Source: Niallia circulans
GTDB lineage: Bacteria; Bacillota; Bacilli; Bacillales; Cytobacillaceae
Length of the DNA stretch: 64,000 nt
Direction of reading: 5' to 3'
NCBI RefSeq assembly: GCF_007273535.1
Contig: NZ_RIBP01000001.1
Location: forward strand, 372,001 to 436,000
Shown in pieces: positions 1 to 7,070 of the stretch (within the stretch, counting starts at the first letter, position 1; each line of letters opens with the position of its first letter). The position numbers and the translations under genes were made by a program. The notes below the pieces were generated by a model. The model had not been told where the DNA came from, made no database searches, and saw nothing but the letters and a program-made list of their open reading frames with translations.

Positions 1-500
1 TTTATTTAATCCACGATATGCTTATAAAAACGACTCTGTTTCTTTTAGTAGGTATTATTATAAGTATTACTCGCACGAGTAAATTAAAGGAGATTAGCGG
101 ATTAATTAAAAAATATCCTGGGTTAGCATGGACGTTTTTCTTAAGTGCACTGTCTCTTGCAGGAATTCCACCTCTAAGCGGTTTTATCGGCAAGCTGTTA
201 ATTGTTAAAGGTGGTTTTGAAGCAGGGAATTACCTTGGTGCAGCAGTTGTATTAATCTCTAGTCTTCTTATATTACTCTCCATAATGAAAATCTTTATAA
301 ATGGATTTTGGGGTACTCCTCGTTCCTATGAAGGGGAGGGGAAGGCACCGGTGAAAACGTTAATGATTGCACCAATAATCCTAATTAGTATCTCTATTCT
401 TTTGGGGCTTTGTGCGGAAGCCGTTTATCCGTATATCTCACAGGCGGCTGAGACATTGGTACAACCAGAAATTTATATTGATGCAGTCTTAAAGGAGTGA
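1..500 (+). CDS. mrpD: Na+/H+ antiporter subunit MrpD, 3' part
   Basis: This is the C-terminal end of an Mrp (Mnh/Sha) antiporter subunit D, a large proton-translocating membrane subunit related to NADH dehydrogenase ND4/ND5. The reading frame is open from base 3, so the start lies outside the window; about 165 residues are visible. They include HDMLIKTTLFLLVG, a typical membrane stretch with a lysine between helices, and LAGIPPLSGFIGKL, which is characteristic of this superfamily. The assignment is fixed by the tightly packed mrpE, mrpF and mrpG genes that follow. The complex exchanges cytoplasmic Na+ for external H+ and supports pH and salt tolerance. Confidence 0.93.
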   Translation, partial: YLIHDMLIKTTLFLLVGIIISITRTSKLKEISGLIKKYPGLAWTFFLSALSLAGIPPLSGFIGKLLIVKGGFEAGNYLGAAVVLISSLLILLSIMKIFINGFWGTPRSYEGEGKAPVKTLMIAPIILISISILLGLCAEAVYPYISQAAETLVQPEIYIDAVLKE

Positions 501-505
501 TACGC

Positions 506-982
506 GTGGCTTTTCAAATTTTATTAAATGTGTTTCTTGGTTTTATGTGGATGGTAATGACGGTATCATTTGAACCAGTGGCGTTTCTGAAAGGATATCT
601 ATTCGGTTTGCTGATCATCTATATTTTCAGGAATTTCTTTTCTGCTCGGTTTTACCTATTAAGGATCGTTGCTGTACTAAAGCTGGCCTACATTTTTATT
701 AGAGAATTAATTGGCTCAAACATAGCCGTTGTGAAAACAGTCTTAAAGCCAAAATTAAATATGCAGCCAGGAATTTTTGCCTACCCGACAATTTTAGAGA
801 AGGATTGGGAAATAACGCTTCTGGCTAATCTAATCACCTTGACACCTGGTACACTTGTGATTGAGGTATCTCCAGATAATAAAATATTATATGTTCATGC
901 TATAGATATTAATGATGCACAGGAATCCATCGACTCCATTAAAGGTACATTTGAGAAAGCAATTTTGGAGGTGGGCAGGTAA
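506..982 (+). CDS. mrpE: Na+/H+ antiporter subunit MrpE
   Basis: Small membrane subunit E of the Mrp antiporter, 158 aa. The N-terminal half has two to three hydrophobic helices, and the C-terminal half carries NLITLTPGTLVIEVS, the hallmark of MrpE/MnhE. I chose the GTG at 506 because AAAGGAG at 491-497 lies 8 nt upstream of it; an earlier in-frame GTG at 497 overlaps that ribosome binding site. The gene starts 5 nt after the mrpD stop, and its stop overlaps the mrpF ATG by one base, so the subunits are probably translationally coupled. Confidence 0.93.
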   Translation: MAFQILLNVFLGFMWMVMTVSFEPVAFLKGYLFGLLIIYIFRNFFSARFYLLRIVAVLKLAYIFIRELIGSNIAVVKTVLKPKLNMQPGIFAYPTILEKDWEITLLANLITLTPGTLVIEVSPDNKILYVHAIDINDAQESIDSIKGTFEKAILEVGR

Positions 983-1266
983 TGTTTCAGACGTTTATGT
1001 ATATGGCAATCCTGTTAATCGTAGTTGCGATGATAGGATTTACCTACAGAGCAATTAAAGGGCCAACAACTCCTGATAGAGTCGTTGCATTAGATGCTAT
1101 CGGTATTTGTTTAGCGGGCTTGACTGCTTTAATATCGATTGTCCTTAACACAAGTGCTTTTCTTGAAGTGATTTTAGTAATCGGCATCCTCGCGTTCATT
1201 GGAACGGTAGCTTTTTCTAAATTTTTAGAGAAGGGAGAGGTGATTGAAAATGACCGAGATAGTTAA
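982..1266 (+). CDS. mrpF: Na+/H+ antiporter subunit MrpF
   Basis: Subunit F of the Mrp antiporter, 94 aa with three predicted membrane helices, the usual size. The segment GPTTPDRVVALDAIG matches the conserved MrpF loop, with an acidic residue entering the second helix. The ATG overlaps the mrpE stop codon and the 3' end overlaps mrpG by 17 bases, typical of this operon. MrpF belongs to the hetero-oligomeric complex that all Mrp subunits are needed to form. Confidence 0.93.
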   Translation: MFQTFMYMAILLIVVAMIGFTYRAIKGPTTPDRVVALDAIGICLAGLTALISIVLNTSAFLEVILVIGILAFIGTVAFSKFLEKGEVIENDRDS

Positions 1267-1606
1267 GGGGATTGTTGGCTTGTTAATAGCAATTGGAGTT
1301 CTGCTGCATTTAGTGGCTGCTTTAGGTGTCATCCGACTTCCAGATGTTTATACGAGAAATCACGCAGCATCTAAAGCAGCAACGCTTGGAATAATGCTCA
1401 TTCTTCTGGCTACTTTTTTATATTTTTATTTTATAAATGGTCAGTTTAATTCAAGAATTTTACTAGGGATTGCTTTCTTCTTTCTAACTTCACCTGTTGC
1501 AGGCCATCTTATCGGCAGAGCAGCTTACAATTCAGGCGTGGAACTATGGGATAAAAGTGTCCGCGATGATTTAAAAAGTAGTAGAAGCAGCAAAGAAAGT
1601 AATTGA
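1250..1606 (+). CDS. mrpG: Na+/H+ antiporter subunit MrpG
   Basis: Subunit G of the Mrp antiporter, 118 aa with three hydrophobic helices. The segment GVIRLPDVYTRNHAASKAATLG is the family signature, and SPVAGHLIGRAAY follows near the C-terminus. The ATG at 1250 was preferred over the TTG at 1244 because GGGAGAGG lies at a suitable distance upstream. This is the last gene of the operon; a terminator follows about 30 bases after the stop. Confidence 0.93.
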   Translation: MTEIVKGIVGLLIAIGVLLHLVAALGVIRLPDVYTRNHAASKAATLGIMLILLATFLYFYFINGQFNSRILLGIAFFFLTSPVAGHLIGRAAYNSGVELWDKSVRDDLKSSRSSKESN

Positions 1607-1633
1607 TGATAAAGAGCGTAAAAATTGCTGTTA

Positions 1634-1675
1634 AAAAACCTTCCGTATTTTACAAATTAACGGAAGGTTTTCTTG
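1634..1675. terminator. Bidirectional terminator after mrpG
   Basis: A perfect stem (AAAACCTTCCGT with ACGGAAGGTTTT) has a T-rich side on both strands. It serves the mrp operon on the plus strand and the convergent gene ending at 1682 on the minus strand. Confidence 0.85.
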
Positions 1676-1681
1676 TTATCA

Positions 1682-2053
1682 CTATTTATCTAGTAGGTTG
1701 TATGCTTCCTCAACGGAATCAACAAAAATTCCAGGGAAATTAATTTTTGTAACGCAATTTTCAACCTGTATTCTGGAAGCAGGAGAGGCAGGACTTATAA
1801 TGATCAGCGTTTTAAAATTAGCCATCCAATACAGCTTCAAAACGAAGATGATATCATCCACCACAGCACTTGGCACTTCCTCTTGTCCGCGGCCATCTAT
1901 AATTAATGTATATCTTGAAGGATTAATACTATTAACGACAGTCTGAAATTCACTTAAATAAATTTTCGCGTCTGCCTCTTTAAAAAAACCGTCTACTTTC
2001 ACAAAGAAAATGCTCTTTTCTTTATCCAATTCAAAGGAATATAGCTTCCTCAT
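1682..2053 (-). CDS. STAS/SpoIIAA-like hypothetical protein
   Basis: Cytoplasmic protein of about 123 aa with alternating beta/alpha character (FFVKVDGFF, YTLIIDGRG, KTLIIISPAS, PGIFVDSVEEAYNLL). The pattern resembles small STAS or SpoIIAA-like folds, but I see no phosphorylatable motif I can name. The ATG at 2053 has GGGGGAA about 6 nt upstream; the longer frame starting at 2095 has no ribosome binding site. The gene is monocistronic and convergent with mrpG. Function unknown. Confidence 0.7.
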   Translation of the reverse strand: MRKLYSFELDKEKSIFFVKVDGFFKEADAKIYLSEFQTVVNSINPSRYTLIIDGRGQEEVPSAVVDDIIFVLKLYWMANFKTLIIISPASPASRIQVENCVTKINFPGIFVDSVEEAYNLLDK

Positions 2054-2252
2054 TTCTTGTTCCCCCAAAGCGTAAAAAATAACTGCTGCCTTCATAATAC
2101 ATAAAATGACTTAATTCGACAATCCTAAAATTTATCTTAGTTTATAAGAATTACCGTAATCTACTAATGGGCTAGAATAAATTAATAAAAGTTACCTTCA
2201 TACGAATATATGGTCAAAATAGGCGGTGATACAACTCACTAATTAGAGAGCC

Positions 2253-3083
2253 TTAAATGGAACTAAACCCTTCACCAAATACATCTCTTACATCATGAAT
2301 CGTAATAAAAGCCTCATTATCTATGTGCTTAATAATCTTCTTTAATTTAATGATTTCTTGATTATTAATAACTATATACAAAACTTCTTTATTCTCTTTC
2401 GTATAATAACCGTGTCCTGATATAACTGTTATTCCGCGCTCCATTCTTGTGCTGACCTCAAAAGCAATTTCCTTTGAATAGGCAGAAATAATTGTAACGG
2501 CTTTTTGGCGATTAGCTCCTTCGAGTATGAATTCCATCGTTTTCGTTCCGACATATAACATAACGATTGTAAGCATAACTCCTTCTATGCCAATAATAAA
2601 ATAAGACAAGAACACGACAATTAAATCTAAAATAAGTAAACTATAGCTTACACTCCAGCCTAGGTATTTATGAATGATTTTCGCTAGTATGGTAGAACCA
2701 GCCGTAGTTCCTCCCACTCTTATGATTAAACCAAGACCAACTCCAGTTAACACACCACCAAATAAAGCATGTACAATAACCTCTTCAGATGGAATAGACC
2801 ATGATTCTGTTAAATGTAAAAACAAGGAATTAAAACAAACAGCAATAATGGTATAAATCGCTGTTTGTTTGCTTAAGAATTTTAATCCCACCACTATTAA
2901 AACAGCATTTAACAGGAAACTAACGATACTTGGAGACCATTTGAATAAATAATAACTAATAATCGTAAGCCCGGTAACTCCACCTTCACCTAAATCATTG
3001 GGAATAACAAATACATTGACCGCAATAGCAAAAAGAAGCGATCCTAACGCAAGTAGTAGTATATCAACAGTGTATTTCTTCAT
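2253..3083 (-). CDS. YitT family membrane protein
   Basis: Membrane protein of 276 aa. Roughly residues 1-180 form five or six helices (NVFVIPNDLGEGGVTGLTII and GGTTAGSTILAKI are the conserved DUF161 segments). The C-terminal hundred residues form a soluble DUF2179 domain, including TVISGHGYYT and DEAFITIHDVRDVFGEGF-like segments. This architecture defines the YitT family, whose several Bacillus paralogues lack a firmly established transport substrate. AAGGAGAAACAAC precedes the ATG. Transcribed alone, leftward. Confidence 0.9.
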   Translation of the reverse strand: MKKYTVDILLLALGSLLFAIAVNVFVIPNDLGEGGVTGLTIISYYLFKWSPSIVSFLLNAVLIVVGLKFLSKQTAIYTIIAVCFNSLFLHLTESWSIPSEEVIVHALFGGVLTGVGLGLIIRVGGTTAGSTILAKIIHKYLGWSVSYSLLILDLIVVFLSYFIIGIEGVMLTIVMLYVGTKTMEFILEGANRQKAVTIISAYSKEIAFEVSTRMERGITVISGHGYYTKENKEVLYIVINNQEIIKLKKIIKHIDNEAFITIHDVRDVFGEGFSSI

Positions 3084-3452
3084 GTTGTTTCTCCTTATCT
3101 AATCTCATATGTATAATAAAATGTTGCAATACTAAAGTATACCAGACGCAGTAAGGAGAAATAATCTTTTTTGAAAAAATATTCTAGTATTATGATATGA
3201 AATTGTTTTTAGGAGAAATTGCTTGGGTCCGATATGATGGTTTTTCTATTTTTATTTCTGTACAACAGTGGCAGCCTAGCATGAAAGCATATTTTTTTGA
3301 AACAATTCTCTGAAAAATTTCGTATTAAGTAATAGAGTTAGAAATAATAGATTACTATCGGTAAGTGATAAGATTTGAGATTCGGAACAATACAACTAAG
3401 GCTGTTTATTGAATTTGGAATGGATATTAGTAATTAAAGAGGGGGGATATTA
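3084..3452. other. Intergenic region, divergent
   Basis: AT-rich spacer between the leftward yitT-like gene and the rightward 71-aa gene. It must hold both promoters. I see no clear hairpin, RNA gene or credible small reading frame in it. Confidence 0.5.
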
Positions 3453-3668
3453 ATGAAAATCGTTAAAGAAGCGGGTATTATTAGTTTAGTTATTGTCATT
3501 TTTAATCTTGTTATTAGCTTCATTACACGACCAATTTATTTTATCAATCAATTCAAGGCAAAATTTTGGTTTGAATTTACAACATACCTTTTTGCATTAA
3601 CATCAATTTTCCTTTTAATTTATGTACTTTTAGTTATAAAAAAATCACTTATGATAAAGAAAGGATGA
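3453..3668 (+). CDS. Small two-helix membrane protein
   Basis: A 71-aa protein with two hydrophobic segments (about residues 8-30 and 42-62) separated by a positively charged loop, ending in lysines. GAGGGGGG lies 6-7 nt before the ATG, so translation is likely. I do not recognise the family and no neighbour suggests a function. Confidence 0.6.
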   Translation: MKIVKEAGIISLVIVIFNLVISFITRPIYFINQFKAKFWFEFTTYLFALTSIFLLIYVLLVIKKSLMIKKG

Positions 3669-3687
3669 AATATGTTCCTATTTAATA

Positions 3688-3713
3688 AAAAAAAGTACCT
3701 TTAAAAAGGTACG
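3688..3713 (-). terminator. Terminator of the zinc-ribbon gene
   Basis: GTACCTTT pairs with AAAGGTAC around a 2-nt loop. On the minus strand this is followed by eight T residues, directly downstream of the gene ending at 3728. Confidence 0.8.
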
Positions 3714-3727
3714 AGAAGTAGGGGATA

Positions 3728-3913
3728 TTAAGTTAATTTACTTGGATTTACAATTTTAATTGAATTAACTTCTCCACAATCAACACAGAATGTATAGACT
3801 TTTTCTGAACCGATTGTAAGTTTATTATCAAGTGGTCTTAAGTTTATGTAATCAGTTCCTTGAGCAAATGAAGTACCGCCACATTCTAAGCATGCTTTAC
3901 CTTTTTCGTTCAT
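3728..3913 (-). CDS. Small zinc-ribbon protein
   Basis: A 61-aa protein with two CxxC knuckles, CLECGG near residue 9 and CVDCGE near residue 43, about 30 residues apart. This is the layout of a zinc ribbon. The ATG at 3913 has AAGGGAG 7-8 nt upstream; an in-frame ATG at 3931 overlaps that site and is unlikely. Such small proteins may bind nucleic acid or be metal-dependent adaptors. The gene stands alone with its own terminator. Confidence 0.75.
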   Translation of the reverse strand: MNEKGKACLECGGTSFAQGTDYINLRPLDNKLTIGSEKVYTFCVDCGEVNSIKIVNPSKLT

Positions 3914-4033
3914 ACTGTCACTCCCTTTCATATATAAATACGATTAATGTAGGGAAAAGTTTCAAAATATTGGATTTTTTGTTTTAAGCCATTTTTTTGA
4001 AGTTACCGTTAATGGATTAGACGATCCTCAACA

Positions 4034-4070
4034 TAAAAAAGGACTAATAAAATGATATAGTCCTTTAAAA
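4034..4070 (-). terminator. Terminator of the 33-aa gene
   Basis: AAAGGACTA (4038-4046) and TAGTCCTTT (4058-4066) form a perfect 9-bp stem. Read leftward it is followed by a T-tract, 12 bases after the stop of the small gene at 4078-4179. Confidence 0.8.
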
Positions 4071-4077
4071 AAAGAAG

Positions 4078-4179
4078 TTAATTGGGCCCAATTTTATCAT
4101 TGAAGTAACTCCAAGCAGACATTGCCCATGCTGCACAGAGGTCACCAACAAAGGTGAAAATTCCAATAAGTAGCTCCAT
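4078..4179 (-). CDS. 33-aa hydrophobic peptide gene
   Basis: A complete short frame begins at an ATG at 4179 with AAGGAG 10 nt upstream and ends in TAA at 4078. It encodes 33 residues starting MELLIGIFTFVGDLCAAWAM and ending in FNDKIGPN. The middle is hydrophobic and aromatic (three Trp/Tyr, one Cys, two Asp), so a short membrane or amphipathic peptide is likely. A perfect terminator follows immediately, so the locus has all parts of a minimal transcription unit. I do not recognise the peptide. It could be a small membrane protein, a toxin-like peptide or a signalling peptide. Confidence 0.6.
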   Translation of the reverse strand: MELLIGIFTFVGDLCAAWAMSAWSYFNDKIGPN

Positions 4180-4385
4180 GATTATTCAACTCCTTATATA
4201 CATTATAGCGCTTTTTTTGTGCGATATCCATAAATTCCCTAATTTTCAGTGAGAGTATGTTCTTGTTGTGCTGTCACTAACATTAACAAGAAGTTAATAT
4301 GGAACTTTCATACATCTTAAACCGTATATAAAAGTACAGGCATTAATAAAGCTGAGCTATATAGGATGGAAAGGATTGGTTTTAG

Positions 4386-4601
4386 ATGTTATGGATTATG
4401 TCTCAAGATAAACAAAGTTTAATAAATGTGAAAGAAGTTTCTGTCGAAGGGAAAAAAATTGTAGGTAATTCAAATGAATGGAATAAAGTTTTAGGCAAGT
4501 ATGACTCAAATGAAAGATCACTAGACATACTCAATGAGATTTTTACGAAAATACAGGAAAACAGTGGTGTTTCTGTGACATACTCAATGCCTGTAAAATA
4601 G
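4386..4601 (+). CDS. Small hypothetical protein
   Basis: A 71-aa soluble protein starting MLWIMSQDKQSLINVKEV. The WIxSQDxxxL opening is one I associate with a family of small uncharacterised Firmicutes proteins, but no function is known to me. The rest is charged and mixed alpha/beta. AAAGGA lies about 10 nt before the ATG. A perfect 10-bp terminator follows the stop, so it is its own unit. Confidence 0.6.
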   Translation: MLWIMSQDKQSLINVKEVSVEGKKIVGNSNEWNKVLGKYDSNERSLDILNEIFTKIQENSGVSVTYSMPVK

Positions 4602-4611
4602 TTAAATGGGG

Positions 4612-4645
4612 GCATTTATCCAAGATGGATAAATGCTCTTGTTTC
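4612..4645 (+). terminator. Terminator
   Basis: GCATTTATCC (4612-4621) and GGATAAATGC (4627-4636) form a perfect 10-bp stem with a 5-nt loop, followed by a T-rich stretch. Confidence 0.85.
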
Positions 4646-4748
4646 TCCTTCTATATAAACTTGAGCTGGAATTTTACATATTTATAATGCTTAATTTACT
4701 CGAAATGCATTGTTTTATATTCATACAATAATAAATTCAGGAGGTTTT

Positions 4749-4979
4749 ATGAATTTACGATTAATTGGAAGTTCTTTAATAATTACTATATTGCTTTTAA
4801 TCACCGCCATTCTCGTACCTGATTATCTAAATATCAATGAGAATCTATCAAAAGTATTGTTCACTATACCAATAATGGCTTGGTTAGCAATTTCAAAAGA
4901 GAAATGGTGGTTTAAACTAGCAGCCTTACTTTTAGGGGGAATCTTGGTTGTCTTATTTATTGTATTGTTCCTCCAGTGA
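4749..4979 (+). CDS. Small membrane protein
   Basis: A 76-aa protein with three hydrophobic stretches: an N-terminal helix, a central VLFTIPIMAWLAI and a C-terminal LLLGGILVVLFIVLFL. The ATG at 4749 follows an AGGAGG 6 nt upstream, which decides against the longer frame from 4710. I do not recognise a family. It lies between a terminator and the promoter of the TetR gene, so it is probably monocistronic. Confidence 0.6.
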   Translation: MNLRLIGSSLIITILLLITAILVPDYLNINENLSKVLFTIPIMAWLAISKEKWWFKLAALLLGGILVVLFIVLFLQ

Positions 4980-5033
4980 GATAGTACTTAAAAATAGTAT
5001 TGGTTCCCAAAAGGGAAAAGTAATGTTCAATTA

Positions 5034-5062
5034 TTGACTGACCGTTACAAAATATATATACT
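5034..5062 (+). promoter_or_regulatory. SigA promoter of the TetR gene
   Basis: TTGACT (5034-5039) and TATACT (5057-5062) are separated by exactly 17 bases, 35 bases upstream of the TetR-family start codon. The spacer begins GACCGTTAC, a place where an autoregulatory TetR operator could lie, but I see no convincing palindrome. Confidence 0.7.
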
Positions 5063-5096
5063 GTTTTTATAATTACTTTTTATGTAAGGAGACAAC

Positions 5097-5684
5097 ATGA
5101 GTAAAAGTGGAAGACCTCGTGAATTTAATAAGCCTGAGGTGCTTGATGCAGCAATGAATGTGTTTTGGTTAAAAGGGTATGAAGCATGCTCCACAGAGGA
5201 TTTATGCAGCAGTACAGGGCTTGGTCGAGGAAGTTTATATAATACGTTTGGAAGTAAGCATGAATTGTATGAGCAAACACTCCAACGTTATCATGAGCAC
5301 TGGATTGAGGTGCAGACAGCGATTCTGGAACGTCCTGTCCCTGTTAAAGAAAGATTGCGTGGTCTGCTGGAATGGGCCGTTGAGAAGGATTTTGAGGATT
5401 CAAGTAAAGGCTGCTTTTTAATTAATGCTACGATGGAGCGTGGTCGCAGCGATTCGATTGTGGAGATTTGGTCGAATCGTCATGTAGAGTGTTTGGAAAG
5501 TGTTCTATTTAGTGTCATGGAGGATGGAATACAGGCTGGTGAGATAACATCAAATAGATCAGCACTAGAATTGGCAAGAACATATATATGTAGTTACTAT
5601 GGTCTTCGAACTCTCAATGTTACAACACGAAATCGTGATATGGCAGAACAAATCGTCGAGGGAACTATGGCAAGCATCTATTAA
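5097..5684 (+). CDS. TetR/AcrR family transcriptional regulator
   Basis: Transcriptional repressor of 195 aa. The N-terminal 60 residues form the TetR helix-turn-helix (FWLKGYEACSTEDLCSST then GLGRGSLYNTFGSKHELY). The rest is a helical ligand-binding domain containing KGCFLINATMER, typical of the YxaF/AcrR-like branch. AAGGAG is 6 nt from the ATG. The nitroreductase gene starts 93 bases downstream on the same strand with no terminator between, so the two probably form an operon controlled by this protein. Confidence 0.88.
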   Translation: MSKSGRPREFNKPEVLDAAMNVFWLKGYEACSTEDLCSSTGLGRGSLYNTFGSKHELYEQTLQRYHEHWIEVQTAILERPVPVKERLRGLLEWAVEKDFEDSSKGCFLINATMERGRSDSIVEIWSNRHVECLESVLFSVMEDGIQAGEITSNRSALELARTYICSYYGLRTLNVTTRNRDMAEQIVEGTMASIY

Positions 5685-5777
5685 TGAAGTTTGCCGTTTT
5701 CTTGCAATGATTTTGTACTGTTCGTTCAAAAAGTAAGTGCAGTTTAAAATATACCAAGGTAGAAGGAGAAATTTAAT

Positions 5778-6518
5778 ATGAACCAAACGATCGAAACAAT
5801 ACTAAACCATGTGTCTGTCCGCTCTTTTACAAACCAAGCTTTAACAGAGGAGCAAATAAAACAACTAGTTACCGCTGCACAAGCAGCTTCATCTGCAAGC
5901 TTTCAACAAGCATATTCAATAATAGGTGTAACTGATCCTGACCTGAAACGGAAAATCGCAGAGCATGCGGGAAATCAACCATTTATAGCAGAGGGCGGTC
6001 ACTTTTTCGTATTTTGTGCTGATGTTAATCGTCATAAGCAATTGGCAGAAGACGTAAATATAAACATTTCAGAGACAATCGAGGGAATAGATGCTGCATT
6101 GGTAGGGGCAATTGATGCGACCTTGGCAGCCCAAAACCTAGTCATTGCCTCCGAATCCATGGGGTTAGGTGTTTGTTATATTGGTGGAGTTAGAGATGGA
6201 ATAATAAAAATATCAGAGTTACTTGAAATTCCTGAGTACGTTTTCCCTGTCTTCGGACTTGTCGTAGGTTATCCAAATGAACGAAATGACAGTAAACCAA
6301 GAATCCCATTTGAAGGTATTTATCATACAAATCGTTATAACAGCAATACGAAAGAGATATTTGAGCAGTATGATGAAACAACTAAATTATATAATGAAAA
6401 TCGTTCAGGAAGAAAGTCAAGCCGAACATGGTCGGAAACTGCAATTGGTAGCTTTGCACGTCTGCCAAGATCATTTATGAAGGATTTCTTAAATGGTAAA
6501 GGATGGGCTAAGCGTTAA
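5778..6518 (+). CDS. Oxygen-insensitive NADPH nitroreductase (NfsA/FRP type)
   Basis: FMN-dependent reductase of 246 aa, the usual NfsA/NfrA1 length. Key segments are VSVRSFTNQALTEEQI at the N-terminus, AAQAASSASFQQAYSI (FMN contact), GIDAALVGAIDATLAAQNL and SMGLGVCYIGGVRD. The C-terminal GYPNERNDSKPRIPFEGIYH is typical of the NADPH-preferring branch. It reduces nitroaromatics, quinones or flavins with NADPH in the cytoplasm. Placed behind a TetR regulator, it is likely induced by an electrophile or quinone. AGAAGGAG precedes the ATG. Confidence 0.88.
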   Translation: MNQTIETILNHVSVRSFTNQALTEEQIKQLVTAAQAASSASFQQAYSIIGVTDPDLKRKIAEHAGNQPFIAEGGHFFVFCADVNRHKQLAEDVNINISETIEGIDAALVGAIDATLAAQNLVIASESMGLGVCYIGGVRDGIIKISELLEIPEYVFPVFGLVVGYPNERNDSKPRIPFEGIYHTNRYNSNTKEIFEQYDETTKLYNENRSGRKSSRTWSETAIGSFARLPRSFMKDFLNGKGWAKR

Positions 6519-6545
6519 AATTAGTATTAGGTTCGTTTTCAGTAG

Positions 6546-6790
6546 AGAGGCTGGGACATAGGTATGTGAATTAGCATAAAAACCGAACGAACTATCTATT
6601 CGAATATTGATTAGATAGTTCGTTCGTTTTTTGTTTTTTTAGTTTTAATACAATAATTAGAAATCTTAGTGTAGCGTAATGGAATGAACTTATTTTCAAA
6701 CCACTATTTAGTCACAAGCTTATTTTTAAAAAATTAGATGTAATCTTATTATTGTTTAGAAAGGTTATCTTTTGTTTTGTCCCAGCCTCT
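6546..6790. repeat. Intergenic element bounded by 13-bp inverted repeat
   Basis: AGAGGCTGGGACA at 6546-6558 is exactly mirrored by TGTCCCAGCCTCT at 6778-6790, enclosing 219 bases without a gene. The left part holds a strong terminator hairpin and the right end runs into a T-tract (CTCTTTTT). GGCTGGGAC-type ends recur in intergenic DNA of many Firmicutes. Related fragments lie at 11726-11752 (AGAGGCTGGGT hairpin) and 49476-49489 (CCAGCCTCTTTTTT). Confidence 0.7.
6584..6640 (+). terminator. Strong terminator of the nitroreductase operon
   Basis: CGAACGAACTATCTA (6584-6598) pairs perfectly over 15 bases with 6612-6626 and is followed by TTTTTTG and a further T-run. Confidence 0.88.
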
Positions 6791-6955
6791 TTTTATATTG
6801 CCATTAGGGCCTGATGATGAAGTACTTGCTTTCCCTCTGAAAAACATAAGAGACCTAAAATTTGGGCAGAAGTTACTTAATTTACTGCAGAGTGATATAC
6901 ATTTTACATTCAATACTCCTTAGTATGAATTAAATGGCTAACTACCTGCCTACCC

Positions 6956-7012
6956 TTGACGCTCTCAAGAAAAACCCTATAAAATGGACAAAAGTGACCG
7001 TTGCAACGGTCA
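6956..7012 (+). promoter_or_regulatory. PTS operon promoter with 18-bp palindrome
   Basis: TTGACG (6956-6961) and TATAAA/TAAAAT (6978-6985) form a SigA-type promoter with a 16-18 bp spacer. Starting about 10 bases after the -10, TGACCGTTGCAACGGTCA (6995-7012) is a perfect 18-bp palindrome followed by TTTTT. It covers or immediately follows the expected transcription start. It could be an operator or a leader hairpin/attenuator. Confidence 0.6.
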
Positions 7013-7070
7013 TTTTTCAGTGAAGTGCTTTTTAAATATTGTGTTAATATCAAATCAAGGAGGCAAAGAG

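Larger units (their letters stand above)
6519..7070. other. Intergenic region with repeat element and promoter
   Basis: This 550-base spacer holds the inverted-repeat-bounded element (6546-6790), its internal terminator, and the promoter and 18-bp palindrome of the PTS operon. Between 6791 and 6955 I see nothing further. Confidence 0.6.
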
